Below, in pieces: positions 9,995 to 18,484 of a stretch of 64,000 nucleotides of DNA. The stretch's first letter is position 1; every line of letters begins with the position of its first letter. Below the pieces are notes generated by a model. It was not told where the DNA came from. It worked only from the letters and a program-made list of their open reading frames with translations, and did not search any database. The stretch comes from Nitrobacter sp963807355. Lineage in GTDB: Bacteria > Pseudomonadota > Alphaproteobacteria > Rhizobiales > Xanthobacteraceae. The translations under genes were made by a program, and so were the position numbers. The stretch is taken from the NCBI GenBank assembly GCA_963807355.1, contig CAWEBX010000022.1, positions 1 to 64,000 on the forward strand, written 5' to 3'.

Positions 9995-10678
9995 TCAGTT
10001 TTGCAGATCGAGGGTAGCGAGCTGCCTTCGATTCAGAAGGGTGATCTGACGTCGATTGGTGCCTATGAAACCGATGACGCCGAGTTCATGCAGTCGCGAT
10101 AGGGCACGCGATACCGTTTCCAGCGTCAGCCCGAGATAGTCGGCAATGTCGCGCCGCGACATCGGCAGTGGCATCACGCCGGCTGCTGCAAGTCGTCGAT
10201 CCATCTCGACCAAGAAGGCCGCGACCCGCTCCAGAGAGGTCTTTCGGCCGAGCAGGAGCATGTGATTTTCGGCATGCTCCAGATTTTCCGTGGTCATGCC
10301 GAGGAGATTCCGCGAGACCATGGCATCGCTCTCTGCCATCATCTCAAGGCTCCGCCGTTTGATCAAGCGAACCGTGGTGTTCACGATCGCCTCTGCCGTA
10401 AACCGATGCTCGCTTCCGTTTTCCAGTCCGAAGATGTCGCCGACGAGGTGAAACGCGCCGATCTGGCGGCGACCGTCTGGAAGCAATTTGTAGCTTCGCA
10501 CCGAGCCCGCCTTGACCTGATAGACATAGTCCGCAGGCTCCTTTTCCCCATAGATTTCAGAGCCTTTCTTGTAGGTAAATTCGTTTAAACTTACTTTTTG
10601 ATTTGAATCACCCGCTATTCCGAGTTCGCCGAAAGAGATGGCACGATACGCCAAATCGTTGGTGATGCGGACAAACAT
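9995..10678 (-). CDS. fixK: Crp/Fnr-family transcription regulator, FixK-like
   Basis: This cAMP-receptor-type regulator has an N-terminal cyclic-nucleotide-like sensor fold (KKGSEIYGEKEPADYVYQV) and the GDIFGLENG turn. Its C-terminal winged helix SRRDIADYLGLTLETVSRAL carries the Glu-Ser-Arg contact residues that read TTGAT-type half sites. The sequence contains no cysteine, so it cannot hold the Fe-S cluster of FNR; this is the FixK pattern, where oxygen sensing lies upstream. The start is ATG 10678, preceded by AGGAG with good spacing (TTG 10684 is a weaker choice). It is divergent from the FixJ-like regulator at 10942 and is the natural candidate to bind the seven boxes in the window. Confidence 0.88.
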   Translation of the reverse strand: MFVRITNDLAYRAISFGELGIAGDSNQKVSLNEFTYKKGSEIYGEKEPADYVYQVKAGSVRSYKLLPDGRRQIGAFHLVGDIFGLENGSEHRFTAEAIVNTTVRLIKRRSLEMMAESDAMVSRNLLGMTTENLEHAENHMLLLGRKTSLERVAAFLVEMDRRLAAAGVMPLPMSRRDIADYLGLTLETVSRALSRLHELGVIGFIGTNRRQITLLNRRQLATLDLQN

Positions 10679-10941
10679 GGCCAACTCCTGTGTAACTGGT
10701 TGTTGGATATGGTCTGCCTCTAAGAATATGTTTCCGTGGGAGGAAGGCTCTTTGCCGTGGCCGTGGCCGTGGAGCTTCCGCTAAGACATGTTTCTTGACC
10801 ATTGTCTGAAGGGACATTGTACCTAGGGACAGGTCTGCAATAGGATGTCCGAAAAAATGAAAACCGGACCCCTTTGGCCGCAAATGCCCTGGGTGATTCT
10901 GGGAACCCGATATCGGCCAGGGTGGCGGCTGGGAGGCGGAC

Positions 10942-11574
10942 TTGTCTAGCCTTGTTTACATTGTGGACGACGATGCTTCGTTTCGTACAGCAGTCGAACG
11001 CCGCCTGAAGCTTGCTGGCTATGAAGTTGAGAAGCATTCGTCGGCTCAGACACTGCTGGACCGCCTGCAGGGCTCTGAAGGACCTGGTTGCGTCTTGCTC
11101 GACGTTCGAATGCCCGGACTGAACGGGCTGGAATTGCAAAGCCGTCTCATCGAGCTTCATTCGATGTTGCCTGTCATCTTCGTCACCGGCTATGCTGACA
11201 TTCCGACGACCGTACAAGCTATCAGAGCAGGTGCCGAAGATCTCCTGATCAAGCCGGTGTCATCAGAGCAGCTGATAGGGGCGATCGAGCGCGCCTTGGC
11301 GCGCCATGAGTTGGTCCGCAGCCAACGAAGCAAGCTTGATGCGAGTCTCGCACTTCTTGCGAGATTGACGCCCCGCGAGCGACAGGTCTTCGATTTGATC
11401 GTGCGCGGAAAGATCAACAAGCAAGTTGCCAGAAAACTTGGAACAACCGAACGCACCGTGAAAGCGCATCGCCATGAAGTGATGGAAAAGATGCGAGTGC
11501 ACTCGCTCGCAGAACTGGTCTCGATCGCGGAACGGCTTGGCTTGATCGATCCAAACGAAAATTCAGGCAGCTAG
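10942..11574 (+). CDS. FixJ-like two-component response regulator
   Basis: The N-terminal receiver has the acidic pocket (VYIVDDDASF), the phospho-acceptor Asp in VLLDVRMPGLNG, the Thr in VTGYAD and the Lys in LLIKPVSSEQL. The C-terminal LuxR/FixJ-type helix-turn-helix reads LTPRERQVFDLIVRGKINKQ then GTTERTVKAHRHEVMEKM. Length is about 210 residues. The start is TTG 10942 with GGGAGG ten bases upstream. It sits divergent to the FixK-like gene, as a FixJ-FixK cascade might. A possible cognate kinase is the broken gene at 16454; no FixL with a haem-PAS domain is seen. Confidence 0.9.
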   Translation: MSSLVYIVDDDASFRTAVERRLKLAGYEVEKHSSAQTLLDRLQGSEGPGCVLLDVRMPGLNGLELQSRLIELHSMLPVIFVTGYADIPTTVQAIRAGAEDLLIKPVSSEQLIGAIERALARHELVRSQRSKLDASLALLARLTPRERQVFDLIVRGKINKQVARKLGTTERTVKAHRHEVMEKMRVHSLAELVSIAERLGLIDPNENSGS

Positions 11575-11608
11575 CCTTTGTTCGCAGAAAACATTTACGT
11601 CGCGTACC

Positions 11609-11700
11609 ATGTACGAAAGGACAAATCGAATCGGGATGCACGCGTATCTAACCAAGCCATTTTCGGCAAGATCGCTAATCGAGCCGGGTCGAAAAAGTGC
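11609..11700 (+). pseudogene. Possible fragment of a response-regulator receiver domain
   Basis: One frame reads RIGMHAYLTKPFSARSLIE, which matches the end of receiver domains (GMDAYLxKPF around the conserved Lys). No receiver start or output domain surrounds it, so it is at most a remnant. The rest of the interval to the FixK-type box at 11887 is featureless. Confidence 0.3.
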
Positions 11701-11886
11701 GGGAGGCGTCATTCTAGCGCGATCGGTCGATTCGTTTGTTGGCGTCCTGCTCGAATGTCTGCTCGCCGCGCTCTTGCCGATGGAAGCGAAACGATCGAGT
11801 GGCAGCGACGTCGTAATTCCAGCCGCAGCTCCTTCCAGAAGCCATTTCCTTGATCATCGCGGGTATTCAGGAAATTCGTCGAGAGC

Positions 11887-11900
11887 TTGATCCAGATCAA
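11887..11900. promoter_or_regulatory. FNR/FixK-type box upstream of the SulP transporter
   Basis: TTGATCCAGATCAA, identical to the box at 888, lies 174 bases before the ATG at 12075. Confidence 0.72.
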
Positions 11901-12074
11901 TCCGCGTCGGGCTCGACGCGCCGCCTATGCCGTCAGGACCTGCTACAACTCGTGTAGGGCGGCTGTGGACGTCTGTGCAACGAAGGGCGTACCCAATCTC
12001 GTTCCTGGTCTCCCGGCGGGTGCCTTGCTGATCGTCTTGTTTCGCTGCGAGATACATCCCAACAAGGAACACCT

Positions 12075-13763
12075 ATGACGTTGCGCGCGTTTCAGCGAGC
12101 GGGTTGGATAGGGGTTTTCCCGCCGTTGACGTGGCTTGCCGAATACAGATTGTCCTGGTTGCGTTATGATGCCATCGCCGGAGTGACCCTCGCCGCCTAC
12201 GCGATCCCGGTGTCACTGGCCTATGCAGGCCTTGCCGGGTTGCCGCCGCAGGTGGGCATCTATGGCTATCTGCTTGGCGGTTTAGGTTATGCTCTCATGG
12301 GGTCATCCCGCCAGCTTGCTGTCGGTCCGACCTCCGCAATCTCGCTCATGATCGCCAGCAGTGTCGGGGCCCTGGCAGGGGGGGACGCGATGCGTTTCGC
12401 TCAGATCGCGAGTCTTTCGGCATTCGCTGTGGCGTTGCTTTGCCTGATTGCCTGGCTTTTCAAGCTGAGCGTTCTTGTGCGCCTAGTTAGCGACAGTATT
12501 CTCGTCGGCTTCAAGGCGGGGGCGGGGCTTACAATTATAATGAGTCAGTTACCGAACCTGTTCGGCGTAGCTGGTGGCGGGCACAACTTCGTTGACCGTG
12601 CAATTCGGCTTGCAGGTCAGATCGGCAACATCAATCCACTTGTATTGGCAATAGGAATTGCGGCGGTCGTGCTCCTGCTCCTTGGCGAGCGATTCCTGAC
12701 GGGCAGGCCCGTCGGACTCATGGTGTTGGCATTGTCGATTCTTATGGCAACTTTGTTAGGGCTTCCGGCAATGGGTGTCCCTGTCACCGGGAAGATACCG
12801 CCAGGATTGCCTGCCTTCGAGGTGCCAACTTTCGGAATGCTGGATTTCCAGGAATTATTTCCAATAGCAGCCGGATGTCTGCTCCTGGCCTATATAGAAG
12901 GCGTTTCGGCGGCGCGGAGTTTTGCGGCGAAGCATGGATATAGTATTGACGTCCGACAAGAATTTCTGGGATTTGGGGCTGCCAACCTCGCAGTTGCATT
13001 CGGTCACGGCTATCCCGTCGCAGGCGGATTGTCGCAGTCCGCCGTCAATGACACGGCTGGTGCGCGAACGCCCCTGGCATTGTTGTTTTGCTCGCTAACC
13101 CTCGCGCTCTGCCTGCTTTTCTTTACGGAGTTGCTGACCAACCTTCCGCGGGCAGTATTGGCTGGAGTTGTCATTGCTGCAGTTTACAGACTGGTCGACG
13201 TCCGCGCGCTGCTTCGCATGTGGGAAGTGAGTCGCATCGACTTTTATGCCGCGGCCATTGCCCTCGTATCCGTGTTGCTGCTTGGGATTCTCCAGGGTGT
13301 TCTGCTTGCAGCTCTCGCATCCATCCTCCTGCTGCTTATCCGGGCGTCGCGGCCCAACATAGCGTTTCTCGGACGGCTTCCTGGATCGGGCCGCTATTCC
13401 GACAGCATCAGGCATGAGGGCGTGACGCCGCTGGCTGGCGTTATTGCGTTCCGCCCTGAAGCCTCGTTGCTCTACATCAATGCCGAGACGATTCTGGAGG
13501 CCGTTTTGGAAAAGCTGCGAATGGTCTCTGACGTCAGGCTGGTTGCCTGCGATCTTTCGGCATCTCCCTACATCGATCTGGCGGGCGCGCGGATGTTACT
13601 TGATCTTTATAATGAGCTGGCGTCGCGTCAAATAACGTTCTGCATTGTCGGCGCTCACGCGCAGTTGCGCGAGTTGCTGCGAGCAGAAGGGCTGGCGGAG
13701 AAGACGGACAGTAGCGAATGGCTCCGTACGCTCGACAGCGTGCTGAGCGAAGGACAATGTTAG
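12075..13763 (+). CDS. SulP-family anion transporter with STAS domain
   Basis: SulP proteins move sulfate, bicarbonate or dicarboxylates across the inner membrane; the substrate cannot be read here. The 562-residue protein starts MTLRAFQRAGWIGVFPPLTW. It has the family signature AIPVSLAYAGLAGLPPQVG with GPTSAISLMIASSVGAL, about twelve helices, and a conserved AFGHGYPVAGGLSQSAVNDT segment. The C-terminal STAS domain has strand VRLVACDLSASPYIDLAGA, where the usual phosphorylatable Ser precedes Leu. The gene is intact with AAGGAA before the ATG. The FixK-type box at 11887 suggests low-oxygen induction. Confidence 0.92.
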   Translation: MTLRAFQRAGWIGVFPPLTWLAEYRLSWLRYDAIAGVTLAAYAIPVSLAYAGLAGLPPQVGIYGYLLGGLGYALMGSSRQLAVGPTSAISLMIASSVGALAGGDAMRFAQIASLSAFAVALLCLIAWLFKLSVLVRLVSDSILVGFKAGAGLTIIMSQLPNLFGVAGGGHNFVDRAIRLAGQIGNINPLVLAIGIAAVVLLLLGERFLTGRPVGLMVLALSILMATLLGLPAMGVPVTGKIPPGLPAFEVPTFGMLDFQELFPIAAGCLLLAYIEGVSAARSFAAKHGYSIDVRQEFLGFGAANLAVAFGHGYPVAGGLSQSAVNDTAGARTPLALLFCSLTLALCLLFFTELLTNLPRAVLAGVVIAAVYRLVDVRALLRMWEVSRIDFYAAAIALVSVLLLGILQGVLLAALASILLLLIRASRPNIAFLGRLPGSGRYSDSIRHEGVTPLAGVIAFRPEASLLYINAETILEAVLEKLRMVSDVRLVACDLSASPYIDLAGARMLLDLYNELASRQITFCIVGAHAQLRELLRAEGLAEKTDSSEWLRTLDSVLSEGQC

Positions 13764-13966
13764 CGAACGATCCGGTCTCCGGGACGAACGGCCACCTGGA
13801 TACGTAAGCTCCTCCCGAGTTTGACGGTGGTCGAACCCGATGACTCCAGCACCGGTGACTCCTGCAGCCAAGGATCTCCGGCTGGATGTGTCTGACACCA
13901 AGTTGCATGATGCAGCTTGGCATTTGCTGCAGCTTGGCCAGTCGTGTCACGAGATTGACAAGCACA

Positions 13967-13980
13967 TTGACTTGGATCAA
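13967..13980. promoter_or_regulatory. FNR/FixK-type box upstream of the 14108 gene
   Basis: TTGACTTGGATCAA fits TTGAY-N4-RTCAA and ends 127 bases before the ATG at 14108. The 13764-14107 interval otherwise holds no supported gene. Confidence 0.68.
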
Positions 13981-14107
13981 GGTGGCGGAAGGCAAAAAGT
14001 AAAATCTCCAACGACACCAGCCCGCACAAAATGTGTCGATCAATTTTCGTCCCGGTTTGCTGGTTCACCAGAGTGTGAGTCATCAGAGGGAAAAGGAAAA
14101 AGACATC

Positions 14108-14570
14108 ATGAAGAAATTTAGCGTGAGCTCTGCCTTGTTAGTCTTCCTCGTGGGCATGGCTGCCATCAGTGCGCCCGCTCGCGCTGAAACAGGGCGCGTC
14201 GCGGTGATCTTCACCAAAGGCGGGTTTGTTGTAGGAGTCGGTGGCGGCGAGGGCGTACTGACGCTCCGGGGCAGCTCACTATCCATTCACTGTCTCGGGC
14301 ATGAGTGTCGGCTTTACGATCGGAGCCTCGACGACCAAGCTTGTTGGACGAGCCCTTAATCTGAAAGGGCCGGCTTCGATCGAAGGCAGGTACACCGCCG
14401 TCGGAGCCGGGGGCGCCTTAGCGGTTGGCGCGGGCGGAGTTCAATTGCAAAACGCCAATGGCGTGATTTTGCAGCTGAGTGGCCCGAGGGTAGGCGCCGA
14501 AATGTCGGTCGCTGTTGGCGGGATATCGATACGCTTGAAACAGATGCGAACCAGTCGGACCGCGCAGTAG
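14108..14570 (+). pseudogene. Gly-rich exported protein of unknown function, one frameshift
   Basis: The start has a GA-rich Shine-Dalgarno region and a clean signal peptide (MKKFSVSSALLVFLVGMAAI ending in APARAE). The mature part reads VAVIFTKGGFVVGVGGGEGV and, after a one-base insertion near 14278, GMSVGFTIGASTTKLVGRAL, AVGAGGALAVGAGGVQLQNA and ISIRLK at the end. Repeated Gly and alternating hydrophobic residues suggest a beta-rich protein in the periplasm or outer membrane. Similar uncharacterised proteins exist in proteobacteria, but I cannot assign a function. The FixK-type box at 13967 places it in the low-oxygen set. Confidence 0.6.
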
Positions 14571-14584
14571 GCGACTTGGTCCAC

Positions 14585-15385
14585 TCAGTAACGTTCAGCC
14601 ACGAACGTCATCCCACGCAGGCCCGCCTGGTCGTCAAAGCGCTCCTTCACGGAGCGTTTTGGCAGCTTGACCTTGTTTTTACGCATCCGTTTATACGGAA
14701 TTAACTCCAGCAGATGCGCGATGCAGTTCAGTCGAGCTCGACGCTTGTCGTCGGAGCGAACGATGTACCATGGCGACTGCTTCGTGCTGGTTGCCTTCAG
14801 CATCAGGTCCCGCGCTTCTGAGTAATCGTACCATCGTTGGTAAGATGCGGTATCCATCGGACTCAACTTCCACTGCCGCAGCGGATCGTCGATTCTCGCT
14901 TTGAAGCGACGCTCCTGCTCGTCCATTCCGACCTCAAGCCAGAGTTTGATCAGGATGATGCCCCCTTCGATCACATATTTCTCCATCTGGGGGCAGAGAG
15001 AAAGGAATCGTTTGTGCTCGGCGGGCGTACAAAAGCCCATCACATATTCCACGCCGGCGCGATTGTACCAACTCCGGTCGAAGATCACAATTTCACCTGC
15101 AGCCGGAAAATGCTGCATGTAACGTTGAAGAAATAATTGCGTCTTTTCCCGGTCGGACGGAGCTGGCAAGGCGGCAACGCGAAACACGCGCGGACTGACC
15201 TTCTCCGTAATCGCCTTGATCGTGCCGCCCTTGCCGGCGGCATCCCGACCCTCGAACAAGACGATGACTCGAATCTTGTTCGCCTTCACCCATTCCTGAA
15301 GATAGCAAAGCTCGACCTGGAGCTTTTCCAGCTGTTTCTCATAGACCTTGCGCTTCATCCGTGGCGTGTCCGCGTCGGCTGACAT
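14585..15385 (-). CDS. ppk2: Polyphosphate kinase 2
   Basis: PPK2 transfers phosphate between polyphosphate and nucleoside di- or monophosphates, often to regenerate ATP or GTP. Hallmarks are the Walker A loop LFEGRDAAGKGGTIKAI, the lid region RVAALPAPSDREKTQLFLQR, the Walker B block IVIFDRSWYNRAGVEYVMGF and YQRWYDYSEARDLML near the C-terminus. ATG 15385 has a GGAAGG-like ribosome site; a GTG at 15421 would add 12 residues. The length of about 266 residues is that of the one-domain short class. It lies 42 bases after the hypothetical gene at 15428-15883 on the same strand, and both are behind the FixK-type box at 15946. Confidence 0.93.
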   Translation of the reverse strand: MSADADTPRMKRKVYEKQLEKLQVELCYLQEWVKANKIRVIVLFEGRDAAGKGGTIKAITEKVSPRVFRVAALPAPSDREKTQLFLQRYMQHFPAAGEIVIFDRSWYNRAGVEYVMGFCTPAEHKRFLSLCPQMEKYVIEGGIILIKLWLEVGMDEQERRFKARIDDPLRQWKLSPMDTASYQRWYDYSEARDLMLKATSTKQSPWYIVRSDDKRRARLNCIAHLLELIPYKRMRKNKVKLPKRSVKERFDDQAGLRGMTFVAERY

Positions 15386-15427
15386 GTTTACCTTCCGCTG
15401 CTTCAGACCAAACTCCACCAACGGTTC

Positions 15428-15883
15428 CTAGTCTCCCCAGGAGATAGTGACGGCGATGTCGCCAGGGACACCTCCGGGGTAGTCAATAATCTGGTAACTG
15501 ATGCGATAACCCCGCGGTTTCAGATAGTCGCGCCAGAGCTCGAAGATTTCTTTCGGAATCCCCGTCAGTGTGTTCTCCCAGCCGGCCTCCTGCTGATTGA
15601 TGGCTCGGCCTTTATCCGTGCATAGCGAGTTGGGGAACCGATACACCTGCACTTCGGTTAGTCCGTTTCGGACTGCTCGCTGGATGACGGTCGAGGCGAG
15701 CTGGATTTTTTCTTCCTCGGATTTGCCGGATGAACGACTGAGCCGCTCGATCAGTGCATGTTTCTCGGCTTGGGCGGCTGCTGCCAGGCGGGCATATTGA
15801 TCCGCCTTTTCGGCTTCCTTGAGGGCCGCTTCTTTCCGGATCTGTTGCGCGCTGGGGATGAGGTCATCAATGCTGCCTGGCAT
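15428..15883 (-). CDS. Conserved-looking hypothetical protein upstream of ppk2
   Basis: This is a 151-residue cytoplasmic protein with no signal peptide. Residues 10-60 form a charged Ala/Lys/Glu-rich helix (KEAALKEAEKADQYARLAAA). The C-terminal part (VQVYRFPNSLCTDKGRAINQ, then WRDYLKPRGYRISYQIIDYP) looks like a compact alpha/beta domain. AGGAG precedes ATG 15883. It forms an operon with ppk2 and starts 63 bases downstream of a FixK-type box. I do not recognise the family; a role tied to polyphosphate or energy stress is only inferred from position. Confidence 0.75.
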   Translation of the reverse strand: MPGSIDDLIPSAQQIRKEAALKEAEKADQYARLAAAAQAEKHALIERLSRSSGKSEEEKIQLASTVIQRAVRNGLTEVQVYRFPNSLCTDKGRAINQQEAGWENTLTGIPKEIFELWRDYLKPRGYRISYQIIDYPGGVPGDIAVTISWGD

Positions 15884-15945
15884 GACGAGAAACTCCTGAC
15901 GAATGTATTGTCATGATGAGGCTAGGTCGGGTCGACGTCGTTACC

Positions 15946-15959
15946 TTGATTCAAATCAA
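15946..15959. promoter_or_regulatory. FNR/FixK-type box upstream of the hypothetical-ppk2 operon
   Basis: TTGATTCAAATCAA is a perfect TTGAT-N4-ATCAA palindrome, 63 bases from the minus-strand ATG at 15883. That spacing suits activation near -41. Confidence 0.78.
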
Positions 15960-16453
15960 CAAATTCGCATCCATGGTTACCGGGCACGCTAAAGTCTGAG
16001 GCCAAAGTCGGGGAGAGGAGAGTTGAACGAGGCGATACATTCCATGGTGCCGCACCCATGTGCCCTTCTATCTTGCCGCCGCGAGCGCAACCGGTGTTTG
16101 TTGGCGGTGGTGGGTATCTTGGTGATTGCCGACTGATGTGGGTCGGCGCGCTGTATTTGCGATTGCACGGCGTGCCGCGGTGGAAAGCAATTGTATCAGG
16201 CAAAGAATGAGCCGACCGTCACCGTAACGTTCGCTGCAAAGCTACTCTGCAACGACGGCAACGTCCCCGGACCGTTGCGGTCGGTGCCACAGGCGCATAT
16301 TCATGATGCCACTTGCGTAAGGTCGTGGATGCCCACGGTCGGGTCGCGACGCTTTGGTTGACGGTCTCGTCCGGCCCGGCTGAGACCGTTGACGGTAGTG
16401 CGCCTGCACTGAAACTTGCTGCAAGACAGTCGTTCGGGCAGCCGGGTACGAGG
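15960..16453. other. Gene-poor interval before the histidine kinase
   Basis: No frame here has a recognisable protein or good start. The two minus-strand frames of about 100 codons have Arg/Pro-rich composition typical of chance reading frames in GC-rich DNA. Confidence 0.5.
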
Positions 16454-18362
16454 ATGAATGGACGCGCCCCGATGGCAGCGACTAACCCATCCTGGCTGGG
16501 TCTTGTTACCCGTCTATGTGTCTGTCTGCTGGTTTGGACGATCATCCCGTCCGAGTTTGCGCGCAGCGGTCAGACTCGCGAGATCAAACGGGTATTGATC
16601 CTGCATTCCTTTGGACGAGATTTCAGACCATGGGGGACGTATGCAAAAGCCATTCGGGAGAATCTGGAGCAGTTGTCGCCGTGGCAGATCGATATTCAGG
16701 ACCACTCGATGGTTTCCGCACGCTCTGGCGATGAAAATCCTGGGCCACCGTTTATTGCCTACCTGAATGCGCTCTATTCCGAACACCCTCCGGATATTGT
16801 CATTGCCATCGGCGCTCCTGCCTCGAATTTTGTTCAGCATCACCGCCGACATTTGTTCACTCAAATTCCCCTGATACTGACAGCGGTCGAGCAGCGTCGT
16901 ATCCAGTTCTCGGATTTGCCGGATAGTGACACCGTCATTGCTGTTTCTCACGATTTTCGCCTTTCTTTCGAGACGATCCTTCGTGTTCTTCCCGGCACGG
17001 AGCGAATTGTCGTTTTGAACGGAACGTCGCCCAACGAGAAATTCTGGCTCAGCGAACTCCGCAAGGACGCGGCATCTGTCCAGAAGAAGGTTGAGTTCAT
17101 CTGGCCCAATGATATTTCGTTCCAGGATTTTCTGAAGAAAAGCGAAACGTTGCCGCCGAAAACAGCTATTTTCTGGCATCTGATGAACGTCGACGCAACT
17201 GGAGTCTCTTACGAGGGGAATACCGCGCTTCAGCAACTTCACGCAGTGTCCAATGCTCCGATTTTTTCTTACGACGATGGTTTTTTTGGCAATGAGACTG
17301 TCGGCGGGCCGATGTATTCCGTTATCGAAATTAGCAGGCTCACAGCCGCTGTGGCTGATACGTATTCTGAACGGAGAAAAACCTCGCGATATAAGGCCGG
17401 CTGCGATCAAATATTCCAATCCGAAGTTCGATTGGCGCGAAATGCAGCGCTGGGGTATCAGCGAGAGCAACCTGCCTCCAGGAAGCGAAGTCTTGTTTCG
17501 CGAGCCCCGCATATGGGAGGTCAATCATTGGCAGTTGTTGTTGATTGCGACCGTAATCCTGATTCAGGGAGCATTGATCAGCGGACTGCTGCATGAGCGT
17601 CGTCGTCGCCGTCTTGCCGAAGTCGAATCGCGTCAACGCTTGACTGATCTTGCCCATATCAACCGCAGTTCGACTGTCGGAGAGCTGACGATTTCTATCG
17701 CGCATGAGTTGAACCAGCCGCTTGGTTCGATTCTCACCAACACCGAGACAGCCGAGCTCATGCTGAAGAGTCGCTCGCCAAATCTCGATGAGGTGAAGGA
17801 AATTCTTGCTGACATCAGGCGTGACGATCAGCGCGCCAGCGAGGTGATACGTCGGCTACGCAGCGTGCTGAAGAAAACACCATTTGAGATTACCTGTATC
17901 GACTTGAACGAGACGGTACGGCAAGTGATGGGGTTTATCGCGACCGTCGGCAGCGAGCGGAATATCGCATTGAAATGTAGTACGGAATCGATCGACCTGA
18001 AGATCATGGGAGACGTTGTTCATTTACAACAAGTCTTTCTGAACTTGATGATCAACGCGATGGATGCAATATCCGAAGCGGAGGCAATAGAGCGAGAAGT
18101 CAGCGTAACCACAAGGCGCTCGGGCGCCTGGGCGGAAGTCAGTATCAGCGACACCGGCCCCGGTATCACGATCGCCGATCTTGCGAAGGTTTTCGATCCG
18201 TTTTTCACGACGAAACCGCAGGGCATGGGTATGGGACTTGCAATCGTCCGTTCTATTGTCGAAGCACATCACGGACAGATTTCTGCGGCAAATCAGTCAC
18301 CCGGCGGCGCACTTTTCACGCTTAGGCTTCCGATTCTTCGGGATCAAGCTACTTCGGTCTGA
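16454..18362 (+). pseudogene. Membrane histidine kinase with binding-protein-like sensor, one frameshift
   Basis: The N-terminus is a signal/anchor helix (LCVCLLVWTIIPSEFA). A periplasmic domain resembling ABC-type substrate-binding proteins follows: REIKRVLILHSFGRDFRPW, HPPDIVIAIGAPASNFV and VSNAPIFSYDDGFFGNETVG. A frameshift near 17355 joins it to AIRILNGEKPRDIRPAAIKY, a transmembrane helix (LLLIATVILIQGALISGLL) and the kinase core. The core has the phospho-His in SIAHELNQPLGSILTNTET, the N box NLMINAMDAI, DTGPGI, FDPFFTTKPQ and GMGMGLAIV. The joined length is about 635 residues. ATG 16454 is the likely start, with 16472 as alternative. The FixJ-like regulator at 10942 is a possible partner. 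Confidence 0.75.
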
Positions 18363-18415
18363 GACTTGCAGCCAGGCAACCCTCGCCCCGCAGAAGAACG
18401 GTGCCGTTCGTTTCG

Positions 18416-18429
18416 TTGATCTTTATCAA
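18416..18429. promoter_or_regulatory. FNR/FixK-type box upstream of the DUF3300 gene
   Basis: TTGATCTTTATCAA is a perfect TTGAT-N4-ATCAA palindrome located 55 bases before the ATG at 18485. Confidence 0.78.
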
Positions 18430-18484
18430 AGAACGAGCTCGGCTTTGCTCCATTTTTGCAGCGATGAACCCGAGGAGAGGTGTG

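Noticed and set aside
10597..10610. TTGATTTGAATCAC, a near match to the FixK box
   Set aside because: It lies inside the fixK coding region and one arm is imperfect.
15922..16203. A 93-codon minus-strand frame over the FixK-type box
   Set aside because: It would include the box itself and has Pro/Arg-rich noise composition.
16514..17524. A 336-codon minus-strand frame across the histidine kinase sensor region
   Set aside because: No domain, no ribosome site, and the plus strand has clear binding-protein-like sequence.
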